A stretch of DNA of 64,000 nt from an uncultured Eubacteriales bacterium (lineage in GTDB: Bacteria > Bacillota > Clostridia > Oscillospirales > CAG-382), in contig URJL01000007.1 in NCBI GenBank assembly GCA_900548115.1, forward strand, positions 1 through 64,000. The letters are read 5' to 3'. Shown piece after piece: positions 25,470-33,884 of the stretch. A program made the translations under genes and the position numbers. A model generated the notes under the pieces. The model did not search any database. It saw only the letters and a program-made list of their open reading frames with translations, and was not told the origin of the DNA. Position 1 is the first letter of the stretch. The number at the start of each line of letters is the position of its first letter.

Positions 25470-25498
25470 TTGACAAGAAAATTTTCTTATGCTATACT
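25470..25498 (+). promoter_or_regulatory. Promoter of the tyrS leader
   Basis: TTGACA (25470-25475), 17-base spacer, TATACT (25493-25498): near-consensus. Confidence 0.75.
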
Positions 25499-25504
25499 AC
25501 GACT

Positions 25505-25790
25505 TGTAAAAGCAGCGACGGGAACAAGTAGCTCCGTTTTCGCTCCACAGAAAGCAGCCGGTCAAGATGAGAGGCGCGGAGATCGAAACGACGGCGAATA
25601 CCTCCCCGAGCTTCGCACCGAACGGTTTTTCCCTGTAGGCTGCGACGGTCGGCATCCGTTAACGTGCGGTAAAGATAAAAAGGCAAAACGGCACTTTTTG
25701 TCTTTCAGAGGCGGCGAAAGCCGTAAAGTAAGGTGGTAACACGGGAAACTCCGTCCTTTTGTAAAAAAAGGACGGCTTTTTGTTTTTGTT
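25505..25790 (+). promoter_or_regulatory. Tyrosine T-box leader
   Basis: A T-box riboswitch of about 285 bases. The T-box sequence AGGTGGTAACACGG begins at 25731. The terminator CCGTCCTTTT / AAAAGGACGG (25751-25775) with a T tail can be replaced by an antiterminator using the T-box. A specifier-like TAC (Tyr) sits at 25599-25601 in GCGAATACCTCC. Uncharged tRNA-Tyr would stabilise the antiterminator and turn on tyrS. Confidence 0.88.
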
Positions 25791-25841
25791 AAAAAATCAA
25801 TTCGATTAAAGTCTAAAATTAAAGTCTAAGGAGAGAAAACG

Positions 25842-27068
25842 ATGACGGTTTTTGAAGAATTAAAGGCGAGAGGGCTTATTGCTCAGTGTACCGACGAGGA
25901 GGAAATCCGCGAGCTTGTCGATAACGGAAAAGCGACCTTCTATATCGGCTTTGACCCGACGGCGGACAGCCTTCACGTCGGTCATTTCATGGCGCTTTGC
26001 CTGATGAAGCGGCTGCAGATGGCGGGCAACAAGCCGGTCGTTCTGATCGGCGGCGGAACGGGCATGATCGGCGACCCCTCGGGACGCAGTGACCTGCGCA
26101 AGGTCCTGACCAAGGAGGATATCCGTCACAACTGCGATTGCTTCCGCAAGCAGATGTCCCGCTTTATCGATTTCAGCGAGGGAAAAGCGATCATGGTCGA
26201 CAACGCCGATTGGCTTCTCGACCTCAATTATGTCGATCTTCTGCGTGAGGTGGGCGCCTGCTTCTCGGTAAACAACATGCTGCGCGCCGAGTGTTATAAG
26301 CAGCGCATGGCAAACGGTCTTTCGTTCCTGGAATTCAACTATATGATCATGCAGTCGTACGACTTTTACTATCTGTATCAGCACTACGGATGCAATATGC
26401 AGTTCGGCGGCGACGACCAGTGGTCGAACATGCTCGGCGGAACCGAGCTTATCCGCCGCAAGCTCGGCAAGGACGCGTATGCCATGACCATTACGCTCCT
26501 GCTCAATTCCGAAGGCAAAAAGATGGGCAAGACCGCGTCGGGCGCGGTTTGGCTCGACCCGAACAAAACAAGTCCTTTCGACTTTTATCAATATTGGCGC
26601 AATGTCGGCGACGCGGATGTGCTGAAATGTATCCGTATGCTGACCTTCCTCCCGATCGAGCAGATCGAAGAAATGGCAAACTGGGAGGGTGCAAAGCTGA
26701 ACGAGGCAAAGGATGTTTTGGCGTATGAGTTGACGAGCCTCGTCCACGGCGAAGAGGAAGCAAACAAGGCGCGGGAAGCCTCCCGTGCGCTCTTCTCGGG
26801 AGCGGGAAGCTTGGATAACATGCCCACTGCCGAGCTTACCGAAGCCGATTTTATCGACGGCACCATCACCATTGTCAACATCCTTTCGAAAGCAAAGCTC
26901 GTTCCCTCCAATTCCGAGGGCAGAAGAGCGGTCGAGCAGGGCGGCGTTACCGTCAACGGTGAAAAGATCGACGACGTGAAAAAGACCTACACGGCAAGCG
27001 ACATCAACGCGGGTGATTTTGTCGTAAAGCGCGGCAAAAAGAACTTTGCCAAGATCGTGATAAAATAA
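25842..27068 (+). CDS. tyrS: Tyrosyl-tRNA synthetase
   Basis: A 408-residue class I synthetase that charges tRNA-Tyr. The HIGH-type motif is HVGH (residues 45-48) and the KMSKS-type motif KMGKT (227-231). The tyrosine pocket is seen in NYMIMQSYDFYYLYQ. A C-terminal S4 RNA-binding domain completes it (EGRRAVEQGGVTVNGEKI). AAGGAGAG precedes the ATG. Expression is governed by the upstream T-box leader. Confidence 0.97.
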   Translation: MTVFEELKARGLIAQCTDEEEIRELVDNGKATFYIGFDPTADSLHVGHFMALCLMKRLQMAGNKPVVLIGGGTGMIGDPSGRSDLRKVLTKEDIRHNCDCFRKQMSRFIDFSEGKAIMVDNADWLLDLNYVDLLREVGACFSVNNMLRAECYKQRMANGLSFLEFNYMIMQSYDFYYLYQHYGCNMQFGGDDQWSNMLGGTELIRRKLGKDAYAMTITLLLNSEGKKMGKTASGAVWLDPNKTSPFDFYQYWRNVGDADVLKCIRMLTFLPIEQIEEMANWEGAKLNEAKDVLAYELTSLVHGEEEANKAREASRALFSGAGSLDNMPTAELTEADFIDGTITIVNILSKAKLVPSNSEGRRAVEQGGVTVNGEKIDDVKKTYTASDINAGDFVVKRGKKNFAKIVIK

Positions 27069-27100
27069 GCAGCGTGGGTTTGTACTCCGATTTAACAAAA

Positions 27101-27130
27101 AAAGAGCTCGGTCAAACCGAGCTCTTTTCG
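27101..27130 (+). terminator. Terminator after tyrS
   Basis: AAAGAGCTCGG / CCGAGCTCTTT, loop TCAAA, followed by TTTTCGG. Confidence 0.75.
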
Positions 27131-27215
27131 GTCTTTTGCGCTTTTGCCGTGCTTTTTCGATTTTTGTGCTGCCGAAAAAGCGTTTTGAATATTTCCCGAA
27201 GCATTTCAAAACACA

Positions 27216-27275
27216 GAAAAAGCCCGGCGGGGAGAGTCGTTTTTGCGGACTCGTTCGATCCCCGGGGGCTTTTTG
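27216..27275 (-). terminator. Terminator after the P-type ATPase-like gene
   Basis: Long imperfect hairpin on the minus strand, AAAAAGCCCCCGGGGA with TCCCCGCCGGGCTTTTT and an inner GAGTC/GACTC, ending in T5. Confidence 0.65.
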
Positions 27276-27280
27276 CTTTT

Positions 27281-29785
27281 TTACTTTACCGAGAGCTTGG
27301 TCACGACCAAAATCGGAATCAGCCAGAAAATCTGCATCAGCAGAACGGCAACGGGGCTGATGATGCTGCTTCCGCCAAGAAGCATGAGCAGCGACAGAAA
27401 AAGCCCGATCGCAAAAGCGACGGTTTTAACAAGTCCCGTCACACGCAGAACGCTCTTCATACGGCGAACCAAAAGGAACGACTGGATCAGCGAATGTTCG
27501 CCCGATGCCGAGACAAGGCCCGACGACAGAGCCGATTCCTCGTGGTCGATCTCCTCGGGGCTTTGCGCCTTTACAACGCTGAACAGGCATTCGGGACGGC
27601 GCAGACTTGCGCGGATGAAATCGTTATTGATACACGGATCCATCGTTTTGATGCGCGCGCAGATGCCCTGTGTGTAAAGACTGCGCAGAACCGATTCGAA
27701 GCCCGCGCTGAGCGCGTATTTTACATAAAATTTCGCCATAATGCGACTGAACGAGGCAAGATACAAAATTGCTCCGTTTGTCTGACGGAAGGAGACATCG
27801 GCATTTTCTCCCGTCACCTCAAAATTGTTTTCCGCCATATAGCTTGCCGTTCCGATATAAATGTTTTCGCCGTCGACCTTCATCCAAAGTCCGTCGGGTG
27901 CGACGTCGATGATGCTTACATTGTCATTTTCAAGCGTGATACCCGAGATTGAGCTCATAAAGACCGAAGAAAGAGGTCCGCCGATCTTGCCGAAAATGCG
28001 TGCCATCGTGACGATCATGGTGTCGATGCGCGTATCGCCGTAGGTGCGGATGTTGGTAACGCGCACATCCTTGGGCGAAAAAACCTCGGTGTCCTTAAAG
28101 GAAATGACCGAAACATTGTCGTATTCGTCGCAAAGATCATGTCCGATAAAAGCGCATTTGCGACGTGCGGCACGGTCGGCAAAGGCGGCTTCGGGAATGA
28201 CCGTCGAAACGAGAGCACAGGTCTGGATCGAAGCCATGAAGACCGAAAAGGCGCCGCAAAGAGAAGAAAGCAGCTCTTTGTTGAAAATATAGTAAAGTGC
28301 CCCGCCGACGACCGACGCGATCAGCGCAATCGAAATCAGCGTGCCGACACTGCGGTCGGACGGAGCGGGCTTGCAGGAGCGCGCGAAGAAGTGTTCGACA
28401 AAATCCGTTTTGCGCACATCCAGCACCGTCGAGCCTTCGGGAACAAATTTCACGATCTCATCCGAGGTCGGCTCGCCCGAAGCGGTGATATCCTTAAAGC
28501 CTACTTTTTCGCCCTCCGCCGAAACAATGCGGAACGCCATATATTCGGTGCGCGCCCGCGCAAAATCGGCGATCGCAAGAAGCAGGATCGAGAAGCAGGC
28601 GGTCGAGCATAGAAGGGGAAGGACGGTCTGCGTCGAAGCAAAGGCTGCGGTAAGAATCGTATGTAAGCTTGCGGCGAGAACCGAAACAAAGGCGACCGCC
28701 TCCGACGAGGGGTGCTTGCGGCTCAGCGCCGACGCGCCCTTCAGAATGCTGTTCAGCTTAACCATAACGGCAAAAAACAGGATCTGGAGATCAAAAAGGG
28801 CAAATACCTTGCCGAAGCGTCCCGGCTCCAGCGCCTTCGGGTGCGGAAGTCCGATCGAAGGAGCAAGTTCGGTATAAACGCTCAGAAAGAAAATGATCAA
28901 AACCGCGATCAGCGAAAGGCAGCTTAACAGAAGCTTTCGGCGCAAAAAGCCGCGCTGTTCCTCAGGGTCGCTCTCGGTCGTGTATTCGAAAGCGGGCGTG
29001 AAATAGCGGCTGTCTCCTTCAATGCGCTCGCCGTTTTCGTCAAAGCGGCGAGAGCGGGATTGCTTTTCGCCCGAAGACTTTACCCGTTCGTTTTCAAAAA
29101 CGCTCGCTCCGTCTTCGGGAATGACGGAATCGTCGGACTCTGCTTTCCTTTTATTTTTCCTTGCAAAAAGGTCGTAGCCGTCCTGCTGAAATGCGCGCCG
29201 AAGCGTCTCATTATCGATGGCTTTGCGGCTGTGACGGCCGTGCTTCTTTTCGTCTTCGTTCGTTTCTTCTTCGTTTTCCTCATTTTTTTCGGAACCTTCC
29301 TCTTCGGTTTCCGAGACGGAAAACTCTCTTGTCTTGTCTGAACCGGTCTCGCTCTCCCCGACCGACACCGACTCTTTTTCGGTATCCGGAAGCTCGCATG
29401 TCGCCGCTTCGGCTTCCTGCGCTTCAAAATTGCGCGAAATTTCGCTCATGATGTCGTGTTTATGCTCGATGAGCTGCTCGGAGTCGGCTTTATTTTCGGA
29501 AAGGTCTTTGCCTTCTTCGTTGTCCGAAAGGATTTTCATATCGCTGTCGTCGGGCTCTTCCGCACGTTCTTCGATCGAATGCTTCAATTCCTCTTCGATC
29601 TCCTTCCAATCCCGTGCCGTGTCCTTTTCTTCTGCGGTCTTTTGGGCGTTCTCGCGGGCTTTGATCGAAGCTTTTTTGGCATCGTATTCTTTTAAAATGC
29701 TCTCAAGCGTGATCTTTTCCTCCGCCCCTTCAGCTTCGGAAGAGATTTTCGTTCCGATGCCGTCGGTCTTTTCGTTGTTCGGCAT
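27281..29785 (-). CDS. Degenerate P-type ATPase-like membrane protein
   Basis: An 834-residue protein. Residues 1-265 are a charged, disordered Glu/Lys/Ser-rich tail. Eight membrane helices then follow in the layout of heavy-metal P-type ATPases. The soluble parts still resemble such pumps: KVDGENIYIGTASYM near 640 and SRIMAKFYVKYALSAG near 690, the latter aligning with the DxxR helix. However, the phosphorylation motif DKTGT is replaced by SFKDTEVFS (near 560), the TGD motif by TMD (near 713), and no GDGxNDxP is found. It is therefore unlikely to pump ions and may be a sensor or scaffold. GGAGG supports the ATG at 29785. It follows rlmB with no gap. Confidence 0.6.
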   Translation of the reverse strand: MPNNEKTDGIGTKISSEAEGAEEKITLESILKEYDAKKASIKARENAQKTAEEKDTARDWKEIEEELKHSIEERAEEPDDSDMKILSDNEEGKDLSENKADSEQLIEHKHDIMSEISRNFEAQEAEAATCELPDTEKESVSVGESETGSDKTREFSVSETEEEGSEKNEENEEETNEDEKKHGRHSRKAIDNETLRRAFQQDGYDLFARKNKRKAESDDSVIPEDGASVFENERVKSSGEKQSRSRRFDENGERIEGDSRYFTPAFEYTTESDPEEQRGFLRRKLLLSCLSLIAVLIIFFLSVYTELAPSIGLPHPKALEPGRFGKVFALFDLQILFFAVMVKLNSILKGASALSRKHPSSEAVAFVSVLAASLHTILTAAFASTQTVLPLLCSTACFSILLLAIADFARARTEYMAFRIVSAEGEKVGFKDITASGEPTSDEIVKFVPEGSTVLDVRKTDFVEHFFARSCKPAPSDRSVGTLISIALIASVVGGALYYIFNKELLSSLCGAFSVFMASIQTCALVSTVIPEAAFADRAARRKCAFIGHDLCDEYDNVSVISFKDTEVFSPKDVRVTNIRTYGDTRIDTMIVTMARIFGKIGGPLSSVFMSSISGITLENDNVSIIDVAPDGLWMKVDGENIYIGTASYMAENNFEVTGENADVSFRQTNGAILYLASFSRIMAKFYVKYALSAGFESVLRSLYTQGICARIKTMDPCINNDFIRASLRRPECLFSVVKAQSPEEIDHEESALSSGLVSASGEHSLIQSFLLVRRMKSVLRVTGLVKTVAFAIGLFLSLLMLLGGSSIISPVAVLLMQIFWLIPILVVTKLSVK

Positions 29786-29806
29786 TTTTTCTACCCTCCG
29801 ATTCAT

Positions 29807-30697
29807 TTAAGCTTGCGCGCTTCTCTGTCGAACCGCTTCGTATAAAACCACAGCCGCCGCCGTGGAAACGTTCAGAGAATTCACCTTGCCCAGCATGGGG
29901 ATGGAGACGATGAAATCGCTGTTTTTCTTTACGATATCCGAAATGCCGTATTCCTCACTGCCCACGATGATCGCGGCGGGGACGGTCATATCGGCTTTGG
30001 TATAATCGGTGCCCTCGGCTTCGGCGGCAAATATCCAAAGTCCGCGCTCCTTGAGCTTGCGGATCGTATCGGAAATGTTCGAGCATTTGGCGACCGCCAT
30101 ATGCTCAAGCGCGCCTGCCGAAGCTTTTGCCACGGCGGGAGTCGCCCCCGCGGCGCGGCGCTTGGGAATGATAACGCCGTGTGCGCCCGCGCCCTCGGCA
30201 CAGCGGATGATCGCGCCGAGATTGTGCGGATCGGAAACGCCGTCGGCAATGACGATGAGCGGTTTTTCGCCGCGCTCTTCGGCGATGGCGAGAATATCCT
30301 CGATCGAGCAATATTCCTTTTCCGACGCGATGGCGACGATACCTTGATGCTGCTCGTAGCCGCACAGGGTGTCGAGCTTTTCTTTTTCGACTTCAATGAC
30401 GGGGATCTTGCGGTTGATCGCTTCGGAAACCAAAACGGTGATCGAGCCTTCGCGGTCGCCCTTGCGGACGAAAATCTTATCGATGGCCTTGCCGCTCTTT
30501 AAAAGCTCACGTACGGCGTTGCGTCCCGGGATCGCGCCGTTGTTGTAATCCTCGCTTTTTTCCTTTTCTCGGCTGTCAAAGCCTGCCGATTCCTTCTTTG
30601 CGGGACGTGCGGAGCGGCGGTCGGCGTTTGCGCTGCGATAGGGCGGCTTTGTTCCTTTTTTGTATTTGTCTTTTGCGGGTTTGTTTCTATTGTACAT
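29807..30697 (-). CDS. rlmB: 23S rRNA 2'-O-ribose methyltransferase, TrmH/SpoU family
   Basis: A 296-residue SPOUT enzyme, most like RlmB, which methylates the ribose of G2251 in 23S rRNA. A basic disordered N-tail (about 1-50) leads to an L30-like substrate domain (AIPGRNAVRELLKSGKAIDK). The SPOUT knot motifs follow: DGVSDPHNLGAIIRCAEGAG, IIVGSEEYGI and IPMLGKVNSLNVSTAAAVVL. The stop abuts the start region of the ATPase-like gene, so both are probably one transcript. An ATG at 30697 with GAAAGGATC upstream is the best start. Confidence 0.9.
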   Translation of the reverse strand: MYNRNKPAKDKYKKGTKPPYRSANADRRSARPAKKESAGFDSREKEKSEDYNNGAIPGRNAVRELLKSGKAIDKIFVRKGDREGSITVLVSEAINRKIPVIEVEKEKLDTLCGYEQHQGIVAIASEKEYCSIEDILAIAEERGEKPLIVIADGVSDPHNLGAIIRCAEGAGAHGVIIPKRRAAGATPAVAKASAGALEHMAVAKCSNISDTIRKLKERGLWIFAAEAEGTDYTKADMTVPAAIIVGSEEYGISDIVKKNSDFIVSIPMLGKVNSLNVSTAAAVVLYEAVRQRSAQA

Positions 30698-30964
30698 GCG
30701 AAAGAAGATCCTTTCCGAAAAAATGCGGACGGCTGAAAAAGCATCTTGCGTTTTCGCGTCCCTAATGCTGCCGCCCGAAAACGGTGTATCGACAGCACAA
30801 CATTCGATATTCTATTTCATTTTACCACAAAAACAACGATTTGTATAGATGCTTTTTGATTTTTTACGGAATTTTCCGAAAAAATCGGCATTTTTCGGCG
30901 GAAAAAATTGCAATAGAGGGAAAAATAACACAAACGAGTGAAAAAAACGGTTCAAATCGTCGAA
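30698..30964. other. Intergenic stretch, no gene seen
   Basis: AT-rich leader of rlmB. A weak promoter-like TTGTTT with TAGAAT, 16 bases apart on the minus strand, lies near 30805-30835. Nothing else is supported. Confidence 0.3.
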
Positions 30965-30965
30965 A

Positions 30966-31002
30966 CGACAAAATGAGGGGCAATGCCGAAGCACCGCCCC
31001 TC
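30966..31002 (-). terminator. Terminator after the DUF4349 lipoprotein gene
   Basis: Stem GAGGGGCGGTGC / GCATTGCCCCTC capped by a TTCG tetraloop, then ATTTTGTCG on the minus strand. Confidence 0.7.
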
Positions 31003-31040
31003 ACCGAGAGAAGAAAGAAATATAGGAAAACAAGCAAGGT

Positions 31041-32093
31041 TCACTGTTCAGTCCGAGTATCCTTCTCCTCTGCGGGAGCAGTCGGAACCGAAGCGGAAGC
31101 GTTCATCGCGGAATTTTTCGCCGCGCGGCGCTTTTTTCTCTTTTTGCGAAGAACAAGAATTAGAACAAGCAATACGATCAGGATAGGAAGCCAGACACAC
31201 AACAGAACGGGAAGGACATAGACCGCCTCGACCGCAAAGTCTGAAAGTCCGTCGCAAAAGGACTGCCAACCGCGCTCAAGCGAGAGAGAAAGACGAGTCG
31301 AAAGACTCTGTTTGTCGGAATCGGGCAATATATCGGTTCGAACCTCGGTTATCGAGATCGTCGCCGTCGAATAGGAAATGAGCGAATCCAGCTTTTTCAA
31401 TTCACCCGTCATGCTTTCGATCTCGTAACGCACGTCCGAAAGCTCGCGCTCCAAAAGGAGAACATCGTCCAAGGTGTCGGCTTTTTCCAATATGGCGAGA
31501 AGCCGTTCCTCGCGAAGTCGGGCGCTGTCGAGACGTGCCTGTGTATCAAAATACTGTTCGGTTACATCGCGGTTGTTTTCGCCCGAACCCGTGACCGTGC
31601 CGAGCGTGCCTGCACTTTCGAGAAATTCCGTATAATGCTCGTTCGGAACACGAACGGTGTAATTTGCGTACCGATTGGAGTAGGTCTTTTCACCGTAGCT
31701 CTGCGCACTTTCAAAATACGCTCCGTATTTTTTGCACAGCGCGTTCAGCTTTTCGATCGCCGCGTCGTATTCCTTGGTGCTGATATCAAACCAGGAGGAA
31801 TAGATGATTTTGCGCGTTTCGTGAGAAAAACCGGTTGAAGGGATTCCGCTTTCGTATTCGCTTTCCGACTGTCCTTCGGAAACGACAGCATTTTCGCCGT
31901 CGGCACCGACATCATAGGCGGCGCTTCTTTCGTAAAAGCCTTCGCCCGCCTCAGACGGAGCGAACGATTTGTCCATGGTGTCGCGAAAAGCGCTTCCGTT
32001 TGCCGTTTTGCTTGCGACGGAACAGGAACAAAGAAGCAGTGCGCTGAGCAGCATGGGAACAGCCTTTGTCAGAAGCGCCGTTTGTTGCTTCAT
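31041..32093 (-). CDS. DUF4349 lipoprotein
   Basis: A 350-residue surface lipoprotein. The signal peptide ends in LLLCSCSVA (about residues 20-28). The DUF4349 domain spans about 95-300: KIIYSSWFDISTKEYDAAIE, an extended strand (YTVRVPNEHYTEFLE), DVTEQYFDTQARLDSARLRE and a coiled coil (LERELSDVRYEIESMTGELK). A membrane helix near 305-325 (VLPVLLCVWLPILIVLLVLI) precedes a basic C-tail. Family function is unknown, possibly envelope maintenance. AAAGGAG supports the ATG at 32093. The longer frame to 32327 is not real. Confidence 0.85.
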   Translation of the reverse strand: MKQQTALLTKAVPMLLSALLLCSCSVASKTANGSAFRDTMDKSFAPSEAGEGFYERSAAYDVGADGENAVVSEGQSESEYESGIPSTGFSHETRKIIYSSWFDISTKEYDAAIEKLNALCKKYGAYFESAQSYGEKTYSNRYANYTVRVPNEHYTEFLESAGTLGTVTGSGENNRDVTEQYFDTQARLDSARLREERLLAILEKADTLDDVLLLERELSDVRYEIESMTGELKKLDSLISYSTATISITEVRTDILPDSDKQSLSTRLSLSLERGWQSFCDGLSDFAVEAVYVLPVLLCVWLPILIVLLVLILVLRKKRKKRRAAKNSAMNASASVPTAPAEEKDTRTEQ

Positions 32094-32205
32094 GGGACTC
32101 ACTCCTTTCACCTTAAAATCGAAGTTTTTCTTTCGGTACTTATAAGACGACGGGATTTTCAAAAAGTTCCCAATTTTTAAAAAATTTTTTTCTGCAATAA
32201 AAAAA

Positions 32206-32234
32206 TTGACAGAAGAACGAAAAACGAGTACAAT
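32206..32234 (+). promoter_or_regulatory. Promoter of rlmD
   Basis: TTGACA (32206-32211), 17-base spacer, TACAAT (32229-32234). Confidence 0.7.
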
Positions 32235-32296
32235 ATGCGGTAGACAAAAGATAAAACAAAAAGCCGAAGCGCATCGCGCGGTCGGCGGGAGACGGT

Positions 32297-33670
32297 ATGG
32301 CAGAGATCTTACAGAAAAATCAAACATATACTTTTACGGTCGAATCGCTTTGCGGCAACGGAAACGGCGTGGCAAAACATTTCGGCTTTGTCGTTTTTAT
32401 TCCGAATACCGCGCCGGGCGACGTTGTGCGGGCAAAGCTGATCAAGCTTACCAAAAGCTACGGCGTCGGAAAGCTTGAAAGCGTTCTTACCCCCTCCCCC
32501 GAACGGGCGGAAAGCGGCTGTCCCGTCGCGGGAAAATGCGGCGGCTGCGGCTTTTGGCATATATCGTATGAGGCGGAAAGCAAAATCAAACGGGCGATGA
32601 TCGACGACGCGTTCGAGCGGATCGCCCATATTCCGCTGCGCGTTTCGGATTACCTTGCGGCAAAAGAGCCGACCCGCTATCGAAATAAGGTGATCTATCC
32701 CGTCGGCGCCGATAAAGAGGGAAAGCTTGTCGCGGGCTTCTATGCTCCGTCCTCCCATCGCATCGTGCCCCATGACGATTGCCCGATCGGCCCCGAAATA
32801 TTCGCAAAAATCCGAGACGCGGTCCTCTCGGTATGCTCGGAGCACGCTGTTTCGGCATACGACGAAACAAGCGGGAAAGGGCTTCTTCGCGGAATTTATA
32901 TGCGTATCGGCGACGATGAAAAAGTGCTGCTGACGCTGATTATAAACGGTGCGTCGCTCGGGAAAGAAGCGGAGCGCGCACTTTGCGAAGCGCTTCCGTC
33001 CGTCTTTCCGACCCTTTGCGGCATTTTGCTGAACGAGAATACAAACGCGGGCAACGGCGTTCTCGGGGAAAGATTCCGCACCCTTTGGGGACAAAGTTTT
33101 CTTGCCGTTTCCCTTTGCGGGAGACGCTTCCGCGTCTCGCCCGATGCGTTTTTTCAGGTCAACCCCGCCCAGACCGAACGTCTTTACCGAACGGCGTGCG
33201 CCTTTGCCGATGTAAAAGAGGGGGACACGCTTTTCGATCTGTATTGCGGCACGGGCACGATCGGCATTTTGGCTGCGAAGGCGGGCGTAAAGCTTTACGG
33301 CGTCGAAATTGAAAAAGCGGCAGCCGAAAACGCCGCCGAAAATGCGCGTGAGAACGGCGTTGAGGGACGGTTTTTGTGCCTGGACGCGGGCGAGGCGCTC
33401 GACAGCGACCGCCTGAAAAATCTCTTGCCCGATGTGATCATCATCGACCCGCCCCGTAAGGGCTGCGGTGCCGAAGCCGCCGAACGCATCGCCGCCCTCG
33501 GCGCAAAACGTATCGTTTATATCTCCTGTAACCCTCAAACCCTTGCCCGCGACCTCGTGACCTTCGCGGAGTGCGGCTATGACGCGAAAAAAGCCGTCGG
33601 TGTCGACCTTTTTCCCAGAACGGGGCATGTTGAGTGCTGTGTACTGCTCTGCCGCGGCAATGAAGAATAA
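32297..33670 (+). CDS. rlmD: 23S rRNA (uracil-5-)-methyltransferase RlmD family
   Basis: A 457-residue SAM-dependent RNA m5U methyltransferase of the RlmD/RumA family. An N-terminal TRAM domain (NQTYTFTVESLCGNGNGVAK) leads to a four-cysteine Fe-S cluster site (CPVAGKCGGCGFW plus Cys further on). The SAM motif is LFDLYCGTGTIGILAA. Motif IV is VIIIDPPRKGCG, and the catalytic cysteine is in RIVYISCNPQTLARDL. The exact uridine (U1939 or U747, or tRNA U54) cannot be told. Monocistronic, with promoter and terminator. GGGAGA precedes the ATG. Confidence 0.9.
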   Translation: MAEILQKNQTYTFTVESLCGNGNGVAKHFGFVVFIPNTAPGDVVRAKLIKLTKSYGVGKLESVLTPSPERAESGCPVAGKCGGCGFWHISYEAESKIKRAMIDDAFERIAHIPLRVSDYLAAKEPTRYRNKVIYPVGADKEGKLVAGFYAPSSHRIVPHDDCPIGPEIFAKIRDAVLSVCSEHAVSAYDETSGKGLLRGIYMRIGDDEKVLLTLIINGASLGKEAERALCEALPSVFPTLCGILLNENTNAGNGVLGERFRTLWGQSFLAVSLCGRRFRVSPDAFFQVNPAQTERLYRTACAFADVKEGDTLFDLYCGTGTIGILAAKAGVKLYGVEIEKAAAENAAENARENGVEGRFLCLDAGEALDSDRLKNLLPDVIIIDPPRKGCGAEAAERIAALGAKRIVYISCNPQTLARDLVTFAECGYDAKKAVGVDLFPRTGHVECCVLLCRGNEE

Positions 33671-33684
33671 TGCCGAAAATAAAG

Positions 33685-33712
33685 AAAACCGCCGATTCGG
33701 CGGTTTTTGTTT
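33685..33712 (+). terminator. Terminator after rlmD
   Basis: AAAACCGCCG / CGGCGGTTTT, loop ATT, T-rich tail. Confidence 0.75.
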
Positions 33713-33800
33713 TATGTACTCATTCGCTGCCGAGTCGTCGGAAATCAGCGGTTTTTTCTCTTATACGGATTCCGTTTGCGGGCGTCGAAAATCTTGCAAA

Positions 33801-33836
33801 ACAAAAAATACCCCACGCAAAAATTCGCACGGGGTA
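33801..33836 (-). terminator. Terminator after the MocR gene
   Basis: Eleven-pair minus-strand stem TACCCCGTGCG / TGCGTGGGGTA (with G-U pairs), followed by TTTTTTGTTTTG. Confidence 0.75.
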
Positions 33837-33884
33837 AGCGAAGGAGACTTTTCTTTTCAAGAAAACGGTATAAAGCGGGAAAAG

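Noticed and set aside
25860..27209. A 449-codon minus-strand frame opposite tyrS
   Set aside because: Shadow of tyrS, with no recognisable protein motifs.
29060..29451. Phe/Arg-rich plus-strand frames over the acidic tail of the ATPase-like gene
   Set aside because: They are antisense readings of Glu/Lys-rich codons and have no ribosome sites.
32309..33628. A 439-codon minus-strand frame opposite rlmD
   Set aside because: Shadow of rlmD. The plus strand has the SAM and cysteine motifs and a promoter.
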